Positions 23,664 through 32,499 of a stretch of 64,000 nucleotides of DNA are shown piece by piece. Under the pieces are notes generated by a model. The model saw only the letters and a program-made list of their open reading frames with translations, did no database searches and had not been told where the DNA came from. This DNA is from Oscheius tipulae (taxonomy: Eukaryota > Nematoda > Chromadorea > Rhabditida > Rhabditidae), in NCBI GenBank assembly GCA_037178975.1, contig JASJZH010000004.1, forward strand, positions 9,982,001 to 10,046,000. The letters are read 5' to 3'. Both the position numbers and the translations under genes were made by a program. Numbering within the stretch: the first letter of the stretch is position 1; every line of letters begins with the position of its first letter.

Positions 23664-23728
23664 TTAGAGGGAGTGGTTATGAGACGAGGACAAATAGATG
23701 ACAGCAACGACGGGTAACCATGTAGACG
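23664..23728 (-). promoter_or_regulatory. Conserved promoter block of CNYY gene 1
   Basis: Reading toward the gene: GGTTACCCGTCGTTGCTGTC, ATCTA, a variable spacer, then CTCATAACCACTCCCTCT directly before the ATG. The same block, with CTTATAACCAC as a TATA-like centre, precedes the gene at 25199 and the relic at 30 kb. A second, weaker copy of the ACGACTTG/GATGACAGCAACG word lies at 23727-23755. Confidence 0.6.
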
Positions 23729-23879
23729 TGATGACAGCAACGACTTGTAACCATATAGATCTCGTTAGGTCAGAGGTTTATAAGGCGGGAGGATTTACTG
23801 CTAGATCCCTTTGTAAACTGGGCTTGGCTATTTGAAAAACTTTACAAGAGAACCAGTTTTTGGGTAGTTTTTTGTTTCA

Positions 23880-24170
23880 CTTCGACTGACAATCTATAGC
23901 ACGATAGAAACTTTCTCCTGACTGGAAGTAGGGTTTAACGAAGCAGTTCATAGAGCCTTACGGTGTAGCTAGAAACAATATGTACCATCCCTAGAAATAT
24001 ACACTATCACAAACTGCCTGAGACAAACTGTGGACTGTAGTAGTTGCACAGCTGAGACTGCAAACAATCATCAATTCAGCATGATCTGACTACTGCCTTC
24101 TGTGCTGAACTTGGTACGTAAGTAGTGGGAACAAAGTAGCTGGCCGAGTACTCGTCGGGTTCTGACGAAG
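23880..24170 (-). pseudogene. CNYY-family relic, type A
   Basis: The minus strand reads VPTTYVPSSAQKAVVRSC, a stop, IDDCLQSQLCNYYSPQFV, then with deletions a remnant of the second exon and the typical end FYRAIDCQS at 23890. The internal two thirds are missing. Confidence 0.7.
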
Positions 24171-24299
24171 AATGCTAATCAATGTTCAAAACAAAAAGTC
24201 CCTCTACTATTTGAATCTTGAGCACTACTTGTTCCAAAATGTATCATGGTATTTCACTTGCGATGCTACACTTCGGTGTAGGTATCGCATCATGTTCAA

Positions 24300-24430
24300 A
24301 AAGCAAGCGGGAGCCTATATTTATTCCAGCTCTAGGCCCGTCGAGCAACTCGGCTCGGAGACACCCCTTCGAGCAGGTCAATATCGGCTCGAGTAGCAAA
24401 TTTGCTGCTCGTGCCCACGTATATCACAAA
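24300..24430. repeat. GGCTCG-rich segment, possible transposon end
   Basis: Contains repeated short words such as CCGTCGAGCAACTCGGCTCG, GGCTCGAGTAGC and TGCTGCTCG. A similar stretch (CGAGCCCTTTCGAGCCGCG, CTCGGCTCGAGC) occurs at 52630-52720. Such repeated GGCTCG words occur near the ends of some hAT transposons, but no boundaries could be fixed. Confidence 0.3.
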
Positions 24431-24484
24431 CGCTTTAACTTCTAACATTAAGGTATTTCGCCAGCATCAACTATAGACCTATAG

Positions 24485-25199
24485 TTACAGATTAAACAGT
24501 TTACTGGTTTCATTTTGTCTGACAATCCACAGCTCGATACAATTTCTTGTAAACGTCTTGAAAAAACGGCCCACGAAAGCACCGCAGAGGACCGTGCAAT
24601 TCATCCGGACTTTTAAGATATCCATCCTTAGAACAGCTAGGACTTGCAGATTCAAAGGCGAGCATGTAGTTTTGACAGCCGAAAAAGAAGAGTGTACATA
24701 TGGAATCGGTTGTAGGCTGACAGGCATTTCGGTAGCTGACAGTACACTCGGCGTTTCCCGTAGCTGCAGGAAAAGTGGGACAGAACGGGGCGGTGCTTTG
24801 ACCGACAAGGACAGGCTGAAAAGTTGGGACTTGAGTAGGAACAGACAGACAGATTACCAACAAAAAAGATTTTTGATTTCTGCCTGGGAAAGAGCTTGTG
24901 CTGGACAGGCGTTCAAATTAGTCATGACGTGTCCAACGCTTGAACTGTCCTCGGTGAAACTGTCAGCTTCTCCGTAGAAGCAATATGTACCATCACTAAA
25001 GACATCTACTCTGACAGGAAATTCCAAAAAACAAACGATTGTAGTAGTTGCACAACTCGGACTGCGTGCAGTCATCAATTGAGCATGGTGTCACTACAGA
25101 ATTTTGTGCAGAACTTGGCACGTAAGTGGTCTGTACAAAGAAGACTGTCGAGTAGACAAAGAAGATCACGGATAAAAGTAATAGAAAGCTGTGAAACAT
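24485..25199 (-). CDS. CNYY-family Cys-rich protein 2, C-terminal module type A
   Basis: Close relative of the gene at 22966-23663 with the same exon plan. Exon 1: MFHSFLLLLSVIFFVYSTVF (signal peptide or anchor), SVVTPCSIDDCTQSELCNYY. Exon 2: DGTYCFYGEADSFTEDSS, GHVMTNLNACPAQALSQAEI. Exon 3, starting after TACTCAAG near 24836: FCPTFPAATGNAECTVSYRN, CQPTTDSICTLFFFGCQNYM, LHGPLRCFRGPFFQDVYK, ending YRAVDCQTK. The exon 1/exon 2 junction is less clear than in gene 1 because the frame after NYYN does not join cleanly, so a small defect is possible. Cys positions agree with gene 1. Function unknown; probably exported. Confidence 0.6.
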
Positions 25200-25260
25200 G
25201 AAGAGAAAGTGGTTATAAGATGAGGTCTACTAGATGACAGCAACGACGGGTAACCATGAA
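25200..25260 (-). promoter_or_regulatory. Conserved promoter block of CNYY gene 2
   Basis: Toward the gene: ATGGTTACCCGTCGTTGCTG, TCATCTA, spacer, then CTCATCTTATAACCACTTTC and TCTTC before the ATG. CTTATAACC is TATA-like. The 60 bases are nearly identical to 29992-30052. Confidence 0.65.
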
Positions 25261-25284
25261 AAAGAAAATCGTTCTACGAGAGTT

Positions 25285-25560
25285 CAACACGGGGAGGGAT
25301 GTCTGTCTGACTGAGTTCACTCAAAGCTTTGAAGGTCGGCACCTTCAAAGCATCCCCAAAGTTTCGGTACTGTTTACAGCCAGAGAACCAAAGGATGCAG
25401 ACGGGATCGATTGTTGGCTGGCTGACGTTTCGGTAACTTAAAATGAAGGTAGCCTTTCCTGCAGCTGGAGGAACTGATAGACAAAAAGTCTGTACTATTG
25501 AGAAATGTATTCAGTTCGACTGGTGCAACTATTACAGCAAAGAGTACGCTAGATTTAAAA
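25285..25560. pseudogene. Colliding CNYY relics on opposite strands
   Basis: On the minus strand (25480-25290) lies a type A C-module fragment: PAAGKATFILSYRNVSQPTI, DPVCILWFSGCKQY. On the plus strand immediately beside it (25482-25545) lies an N-module fragment: CTIEKCIQFDWCNYYSKEYA, closest to the type B genes (YDWCNYYS). Neither has a start, promoter or complete exon. A small hairpin of GCTTTGAAGGT and its complement is at 25326-25351. Confidence 0.6.
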
Positions 25561-25779
25561 CTTTCGATCATTAATAATTAGAAATAACGCATAGTGCTGC
25601 TATGGTCGACAGGACGTGTTGGTTCAGGATAACGTTGTAAGCTAAAATATCAACTAACTGCTCACTCTACGATAAAGTAATGCCAAGTTTGTTTCTCCTA
25701 TGACTGGAACTATTGACGTTTTCAGACAAATGAAAAAGGAGTCATGTATTGCAGCAACACGATAAGAAACATTTGTTCT

Positions 25780-26620
25780 TTTGCTCAATTCGTGGCTATG
25801 GAGCCTATTTAAATTACGCCACCATCAGAAAATTCACCTTTCTGTGAGTAAAATTCTCGACATATCTATTCCACTGGATGCTATTTTACATGAAGTGAAG
25901 TACGAGGTGTTTCCGAAGCAAGCCAAGGAAGAATACTTGAGCTACTGCAAAGTTTGCGAGAAGTCTCTTGGAAACATCAGTAGGTTGTTAATATTACAGT
26001 AACGTAATCCGAATGCTTTTGCTAGCAACCACCATGTGACGAGAATACACATGAAGTTCAATTTTATCCATGTGGAGAAAGAGATGCTTTGGAAATTTGG
26101 AGGAAGGCGAAGAACAAGAAGTCTTGACATAGTTTAAGTCAGTTTTTGACGTTCTGAAGACTCTTAGATGCCATGACTACTGTCATATCTGCAAAACAAA
26201 TGTTGCAGAATGTCAGTAACTTTAATAATGGCTGACAAAAACATGTTGATTCAAAGGGACAGTCCAGCTATGGCTGGATGGTTAGACAGCGAATTTGTTT
26301 TTTGAATTTGAACTTTGCAGCGGGAAGTCAGAAACTCTTGAATTCAAGTTTTTTTCGATGCTTTACATTAATTTTCTCGGTTTTTAAATATTAATCAAGA
26401 AATGGCGAATGGCAAGAAGTGCTTTGAAGAAACAGTACATCCGATGATAACACGGTCAATGAAGAGGAACCACCGAGAATGTGCCAGAAACCTACTGAGT
26501 TTCAAAATATCAGACTCGTCTGTCCAGACCTCCCTCAAGCTGCTGCTATCGATAGAGAAAAGCGTTGACTGCAAGAACAAGACTGCATGAGTACTTCGAT
26601 TCGAGAAGTGACTAAAGTTG
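25780..26620 (+). pseudogene. Zinc-finger-like gene, probably decayed
   Basis: The plus strand carries YLSYCKVCEKSLGNIS near 25950, followed after a 20-base gap and frame change by SNHHVTRIHMKFNFIH, giving a C-X2-C...H-X4-H finger. A second partial finger reads CHDYCHICKTNVAEC near 26170, and TRSMKRNHREC appears in the frame at 26402-26590. The arrangement resembles the fingers at 36.4 kb (CAVCHKEMK...HYRHVLTQH). Frames do not join with normal introns. Confidence 0.4.
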
Positions 26621-26970
26621 TATTGAACTTTTTACCAAGGGAGCGTTTGTTGAGGTGCGTACTTGTCCGTTTGTAATACGCATAAAGACGCATTGAAACT
26701 CTTGAATTAGACTTTTCCAGGTTGCACTCTTAGTCTTTTCCACGTTCCTGCTACTAGCTCTGCTTCTTGTGTTAGCCCCATTTCTTCTTACGCGGCCACG
26801 TGTTCTTCCCCATTAGCCCTAGGGGGCGGTATCAAACCGGCTGCTGACAAGTTTCGCGTCACATATCCGCAGACAGAAAAGGCTAACAGACGCCATCGCC
26901 TTTTTTTACGAGCAATCCTTCCGTCATTTTCTTCTCTGCCTTGCTTCACATTTTGAATGAACTTTTAGGG

Positions 26971-28088
26971 ATGTTGCTGAAAGATGGTGCGACCATCGCC
27001 ACAATACTTTCCATTACAATCAGTGTGAGCATGATTGGAGTTGCAGTGTACTTTGTGGATGCCATCTACAGTGACATCAACGAGTTTTATGAGGAGGCAA
27101 TGAAGGAGTTTGGAGAGCTACAGGTGGGTGAAATGCTGACAGAGAAACAAAGAGAACTTCCAGACTCTGTCCGAGGATGCCTGGTCCCAAGTAATAGTCG
27201 TCTCTGAACCCCACACAGCCGGTGATATGTTCGAACGGCTCCTCGGCAGACAGAAGAGGGAACTTCCGGTTCAGTGCAACTGTCTAGCTCAGAGCATGTG
27301 TCCACCCGGACCGCCTGGTCCTCCCGGAAATGATGGTCTCGACGGTGGGCACGGTACTCCCGGTCCTGATGGTCCGAACGGGCTTTCTGCCTTGGATGAC
27401 CAGACTTATGCTGCCGATACTGGTTGTATCAAATGCCCTGCCGGTCCTCCAGGAAGAAAAGGACCTTCTGGACCGCGTGGAGCTCCAGGACCTGCCGGTC
27501 AACCTGGCGTATTGGGAGAGGGCGGTGCAGATGGCATTCCCGGACCTGCCGGACCCCCTGGAGATGCAGGTCCGCCGGGCAGAGACGGACAGCCAGGAAC
27601 AATGGGTAATCCTGGAACTGATGGAGTGCGCTATCTGCCTGGTCCGGCTGGAAGACCTGGTATGCCTGGCGCCCGAGGACCTCCGGGAGAGACTGGAGCT
27701 GGAGGTGTGGCCGAAGAAGGACCTGATGGACTACCGGGACCAGCTGGTCCAGCCGGAAAACCTGGTATGCCCGGTCCGGTTGGAAAAACGGGAGAGTCGG
27801 GAGGAGAAGGTATTCCCGGTCCCGATGCGGCCTACTGTCCTTGTCCCAAGAGAGGACAAGTCTACGTAGCTGGAGCTGAGCAAGCTGACCCTGAATCGGA
27901 AACTGAGGAAGAAGGTGAGTTGGGAAGGTTGAGAATGAAACAGTTCCTGCTCAGACGTGGGTGTTTTGTCACCTGAAGCCTCTTCTGCTTATGGAAGTCA
28001 GTCCTATGGTCAGCAGGAGGAACAAACTTATGAAGAAGTCTCGTCGACGACCACGGTCAAGCCTAAGAAACGTCTTCGTTATATTTGA
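26971..28088 (+). CDS. Cuticle collagen
   Basis: Three exons in phase (26971-27127, 27219-27914, 27955-28088) give 328 residues. The N-terminus has the nematode cuticle collagen domain with a membrane segment ([20 protein letters not shown]) and [20 protein letters not shown] subtilisin-like site RQKR precedes the Cys cluster CNCLAQSMC and the first Gly-X-Y block. A non-collagen bridge with GCIKC leads to the long Gly-X-Y block, which ends at AYCPCPKR. The C-terminal tail is Ser/Tyr/Gln/Glu-rich and ends KKRLRYI. Such proteins are cleaved, trimerise and are tyrosine- and disulphide-linked in the cuticle. ACTTTTAG directly before GGATG is a likely trans-splice acceptor. Exon 1 uses the second GT (GTGAAA, 27128), because the first, at 27124, breaks the frame. 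Confidence 0.93.
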
Positions 28089-28341
28089 ACATGAATGTTT
28101 GTATCTGCTGAGCTGTGAAGTTTATCTGTAGATTTGTCTTTGTCTCTCGATTTCCTATTCACTTTCTTCGGCTATACAAGCAGTTTTCGTCACGCGAATG
28201 ATGATCACTTTATGTTGCATGTACTACAAACACCTCTTAAGCTCCACGGAATACATTAATCACTACCAAATTTAGTTGTTTTGACTGTCCTGGAACACTA
28301 AAAAATATCAAAAACTCCGACATTCCATCACAAGTCAAACC
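28089..28341. other. Short intergenic spacer
   Basis: Collagen 3' untranslated sequence and promoter of the next gene; no other signal seen. Confidence 0.4.
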
Positions 28342-28622
28342 ATGTCTTCTCTTCTCTGCCTTCTACTCCTCGGTAAACTTTGATATGTTTACCATTTGCA
28401 AAATTACTTTCAGTCTCCGGCATTCTTGCTGGTCCCGCAATGAAAAGAGAACTTGATACTTCTTCAACTTCGGAAGAAGCATCTACTGTAACTACTCCTT
28501 GTACTGACACAAGCAACGAAGCAACAAGAACCTCAGGAGGAGAAACTGTTACTCCAGCAGGATCGGAAGACACCCACCGTACTTGGTTTGCAATGGTGAG
28601 AGCCTATGCAAAGGCACTCTAA
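28342..28622 (+). CDS. Small secreted Thr/Ser/Glu-rich peptide (79 residues)
   Basis: Exon 1 (28342-28372) and exon 2 (28414-28622) join across a 41-base intron ending TTTCAG. The protein starts MSSLLCLLLLVSGILAGPA, a signal peptide, followed by KRELDTSSTSEEAST and further Thr/Ser-rich sequence with one Cys (VTTPCTDTSNEA), ending VRAYAKAL. KR after the signal region could be a processing site. An AATAAAC signal follows 8 bases after the stop. Intron length and position, inside the signal peptide after codon 10, match the gene at 11939-12315, hinting at a common origin. Function unknown. Confidence 0.65.
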
Positions 28623-28786
28623 AAACTGATAATAAACATCCAGCAATGTTCAAACTGTAGTTATCCAGGTTCCTTGCTTTTTTGCCCGTACCATCTCGGA
28701 GCTCACTGAACTATAGCTGTTTACTGGTGCAGTGATTTGCTTCCATTTCGTGGGGACCAGTAACAGTAATAATGACCAGCGGACTG

Positions 28787-29976
28787 TCAATGACAAAGCT
28801 TGGCTTTTCGAACTAGATCGCGATATCTTGTAGGCGTTGAACAACTTTTTTCATTAATGGTCAATGAGCTACTAGTGGCAGGTGGAATCGCGGTAGGTTC
28901 TGCCGCACGGAAACCGTGTTTGATCAATTTAACGACCCATGTGTAGTAAAACGAACTCATAATCACCAGAATTAGACCGATCACATTGCTGACAGGGACA
29001 AGCATGTGAAAAGTATATTGCTGGCCCCTCACTTTGTGTAGTGTCTGAACTTACAGTTGAATCTAATCTTCTCTCACGATCATAAAAATGCAAGCCATAA
29101 TAGGAATGACGATCATGATGAAAGATATAAACGTTTGAAGGCTGAGTTTTCGATGATTCCTTTTCAGATTTGGGGACATATTGTTAGCGCTAATTGCTAG
29201 AATGGAGGTAATGAGAAATCCTAGCATGAAAGAGAGAAATACGAGCACGTCCAAATAAACAAATGGTAGAGCCGTGTGTACAATATAGTCACGATCACAG
29301 ATCATGAGCCCTGACATGGTGAGAAGTTCATCAGTGAAACAAGAATATCTCTGCCTATTTATACCTCGCCCTCATAAACTCATAAACTTCTTCAGTGTTA
29401 TGAGGGATGAGCCATACAACTAAAACAGTTGTGCCGACAAGAACGAGAAAAAAGATTATGAGAAATCTCCAAACCCATGGCAAATATTTAATGTTTTTCA
29501 CAATAAAGTACCGAGATAGAAATAGCAGTGCAACCCTCAGCTGTTCAATAAGTATGAGCAGCCTACCATTTGACAGGGTTTGTAACGGAGTTGTAACATA
29601 TTTTGATGGGCCGACAAGGAAGCCTGCCGCGAGTGGCAGTAATATTATTGCCTGTTCAAAGAAGTTTACCTGAATCAACCATAGACAGTGACAGAAGTTT
29701 GACACGATGTCAAACTTCTGTCACTGTCTATTTTTTTTCAATCATTGTCACTGTTTACTGTCACTACATGGCCTACATAAATGTCAGCTACAGATGAAAC
29801 CTCTAATGTAGAACATGTAAGTACTTGTAGTGTTTCACATAATTTGGTGAGTGGTACAAAATGCAATAGATCATTAAAGGATTGAAGATCACATTGACAA
29901 GAAATATGCCATTTAGAGTTTTTCTTTTACTCTGGAACAAAAAAACCCCACCACTTGTTGAATTTTCATCTAACAT
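28787..29976 (-). pseudogene. srh-like chemoreceptor, probably frameshifted
   Basis: Seven-transmembrane chemoreceptor of the nematode srh/str superfamily. The first exon (from ATG at 29976) reads IFLVNVIFNPLMIYCILYHS then PNYVKHYKYLHVLH, matching HSPKMIRSYKWYLLSHQ in the gene at 34106. A one-base shift or stop at about 29810 then breaks TM2 (LEVSSVADIYVG in the next frame). Further exons: FFEQAIILLPLAAGFLVGPS...LPWVWRFLIIFFLVLVGTTV, the TM5 exon LDVLVFLSFMLGFLITS, TM6 LQTFISFIMIVIPIMACIFM, and TM7 MLVPVSNVIGLILVIMSSFY, ending KAKLCH at 28787. The intron upstream of the TM3 exon contains a perfect 24-base hairpin. It is either a recent pseudogene or contains a sequence error. Confidence 0.65.
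29681..29731. repeat. Perfect 24-base palindrome with 3-base loop
   Basis: 29681-29704 is the exact reverse complement of 29708-29731, around CGA. It contains GACAGTGACAG, a word frequent in introns of this window, and is followed by a T run. It lies within 10 bases of the splice acceptor of the srh-like gene. Confidence 0.9.
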
Positions 29977-29991
29977 AACCTATTTACATGG

Positions 29992-31449
29992 TTACACGTT
30001 GCTGTCATCTATCGTTGTTCTCATCTTATAACCACTTCCCCTTCATGTAACCCACGTGTCTTCTTCTCTTGACATGTCACTTGTCAACCCGACAGTCTAT
30101 TTCCTTGAAACTATTGGTTTGGCAACAAAGTCTTATCGTTTTTTGTAAACATGTCCTCTGTCTTGTGTACGACAACGTCCGAGCTATTGATATAGCACCT
30201 CGTGTAGCTCACTCAGTCCTCTACCACCACCATGCAAGACACCACCTCTCTTCTTCTTATTCTCTATTCTCTGTTCGTTTTGATCCGGACTATTGATGAC
30301 CTGCCACCCTACGATCTGCGACATGTCATGTTATACGAGTTCCTCAAAGGTACGAATGTAGTCCAACCGTGGCTAATATCAACGATGTTTATGGCCAAGG
30401 GACGACGTCTACGAGGGTATGCCAGTCGTGGTTCCGTCGCTTTCGGTCTGGGGACAAAAGCGTCGAAGATGAGCCAAGGTCAGGTCGGCCAAGAATTTTT
30501 GATGAATCGCTGCTGCAGCAGCTCGTGAATGAGAACAATCGGCAGACTACCCGTGAACTAGCAGAGGCACTGTCTGTCAGTCATGCCGCAGTGGAACATC
30601 ATTTGAAGCAAATGAGATTTATGAAGAAACTGGGCACTTGGTTGCCGCATGACCTGAGTGACACCCAGAAGTGGCAGCGCATGTCCGTCGCCCATTCTCT
30701 CCTGTCCAGGTATGAGAGGAAATCCTTTTTACCACGCCTGGTGACGGGGGATGAGAAGTGGGTAACGTACGTAAACTTCCGAAGGAAGCGTCAATGGGTG
30801 GGTCCAGGGCAGACACCAATTCCTGATGTGAAACCTGACACCCATCAAAAGAAGATTATGCTCTGTGTTTTCTGGGATATCGAAGGAGTGGTGCACTGGG
30901 AACTGCTGGATGCTGGAACTACCCTTACGGCCGCCATATACAGCCAGCAACTTGAGAAGGTTGCCGTTGCACTTCGTCAGAAACGACCGCTGAAGTCGAA
31001 GGTCATCCTACAGATGGACAACGCGCGCCCCCATGTTGCAAAACTCACTCGCTCCAAGATCCACGACCTGGGTTGGGAAATTTTACCCCATCCTCCTTAT
31101 AGCCCGGACCTTGCCCCTTCCGACTATTATCTATTCCGGACTCTCAACAACGAGATTGGAGGACAACAGTTCGATTCCGACGACGCACTCAAAACTTGGT
31201 TGTCAAACTTCTTCGCGTCGAAACCCAAGGTGTTCTACGAGCGTGGTATCCGTAAGCTACCCGTGAAATGGGCAGACGTGGTGCATCATAATGGTAATTA
31301 CAACGAATGAAAAAATTGTTTGCAAGTCAATAAATTTTTGTATTTGAAAAAACGAAAAGACTTAGTTGCCAACCCAATACATACGTGCCTAGCCAGGTGC
31401 AGAGCGGAATCTTCTATGTGCAGAATCTATGCATTATTGCTGAATATTA
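29992..31449 (+). pseudogene. CNYY-family relic split by mariner copy 2
   Basis: 29992-30052 is a near-identical copy of the promoter of CNYY gene 2 (GTTGCTGTCATCTA, CTCATCTTATAACCACTT, CCTTC ATG). After the ATG, the bases to 30113 still align with exon 1 of that gene (CCCGACAGTCTATTTC against CTCGACAGTCTTCTTT) but contain an early stop. After the mariner element the alignment continues at 31380 (CATACGTGCCTAG, reading TYVPS as in gene 2) until about 31449, where mariner copy 3 begins. The gene was therefore hit twice. Confidence 0.7.
30114..31377 (+). mobile_element. Mariner transposon copy 2 (1264 bases), longest open transposase
   Basis: Bounded by inverted repeats TTGGTTTGGCAAC and GTTGCCAACCCAA and by TA at 30112-30113 and 31378-31379. 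The transposase frame is open from about 30369 to 31310 (313 codons): WFRRFRSGDKSVEDEPRSGR, TTRELAEALSVSHAAVEHHL, WLPHDLSDTQKW, and the catalytic motifs TGDEKWVTY, MDNARPHVAKL, YSPDLAPSDYYLF (D,D34D). The missing N-terminal 45 or so residues (PYDLRHVMLYEFLKGTN) are present upstream in another frame (ATG at 30232), separated by a one-base deletion near 30360. There is no ATG early in the long frame, so this copy probably makes no complete enzyme. Confidence 0.93.
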
Positions 31450-32465
31450 TTGGGTTGGCATATAAGTCTTTTCGCTTTTTATAAACATGTCCTTAGTCTT
31501 GTTTACAACAATGACCGAGCTGTTGATAAAGTACCTCTTGTAGCCCACTCAGTTCTCTACCACCACCATGCAAGACACCACTTCCCTTCTTCTTATTCTC
31601 TATTCTCTGTTCGTTTTGATCCGGACTATTGATGACCTGCCACCCTACGATTTGCGACATGAGTTCCTCAAAGGCACGAATGAAGCCCAAACGGCGGCTG
31701 AAATCAACGATGTTTATGGCCAAGGGACGACGTCCACGAGGGCATGCTGTCACATAGCCGGTATTCCTATGATATTTTATTCTCGTTACTCTACCTAAAA
31801 CAACCATAACCGTTTTCGTCCCTCCCGTCATATTTCACTTTTCAAAGACCCGCCACGCCGTAACCATTCTGTTTTTCGCGTGGAACGCCACCGTTTGGAT
31901 TTTCTGGTTGTTTTTGTGGTTGTTCGGTTTTTCTCTCGCTCGATCTAGAGTCGAGAGTTTTATTTATTGTTTCTTCTGTTCCCCCGTGTTGAGTTACCCG
32001 TCTATTATCAGATTGTTGGACCTATCGAGTCCCAAGGCTGAATAAATTTTGTTAGAAGAAAGAGGATGCTTTTCTAGTAATAAGACCTCGATCTAGCCTA
32101 ACCAGCAGATCGAGCACCTTGAGGTTACGACTCGGCCGTCGTAACTCCTCATTATGCCAGTTGTGGTTTCATCGCTTTCGGTCTGGAGACAGAAGCTTCG
32201 AAGATGAGCCATGATCAACTTTTGATGAATCGAAACTGCTGCAGCTCGTGAACGAGAACAATCGGCAGACTACCCGTGAACTAGCAGAGGCACTGTCTGT
32301 CAGTCGTGCTGCAGTGGAAAATCATTTGAAGTAATTGAGATTTACGAAGAAATTGGGCACGTGGTTGCTGCATGACCTCAGTGACGCCCAGAAGTGGCAG
32401 CGCATGTCCGACGCCCATTCTCTCCTGTCCAGGTATAAGAGGAAATCCTTTTTGCCACACCTGGG
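31450..32465 (+). mobile_element. Mariner copy 3, 3'-truncated, carrying a nested insertion
   Basis: Starts after TA with TTGGGTTGGCAT and follows the mariner sequence to 31747, then from 32158 to about 32465 (ending at the codons RYKRKSFLPHL), where the catalytic half and right end are missing. It has a 12-base deletion in RHVMLYEF but keeps the frame in GTNEAQTAAEINDVYGQGT, where copies 1 and 2 are shifted, so it descends from a different ancestor. It is more diverged than copies 1 and 2. Confidence 0.85.
31748..32153. mobile_element. 406-base insertion in mariner copy 3, solo-LTR-like
   Basis: The insertion is flanked by ATGC on both sides (31744-31747 and 32154-32157), a sequence present once in the other mariner copies, so it is a 4-base target duplication. 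It begins TGTCACATAG, has a GCTCGATCTAGAGTCGAG region and an AATAAA signal at about 32040. The start and layout resemble a retrotransposon LTR, but the end (CTCCTCATT) is not the expected CA, so the class is not certain. Confidence 0.5.
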
Positions 32466-32499
32466 TTTTTTAAAAATTTTATTCGATATGTATGCACAT

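Noticed and set aside
27330-27869. 179-codon frame within the collagen gene
   Set aside because: It is the shifted frame of the Gly-X-Y repeats; GC-rich repeat DNA keeps several frames open.
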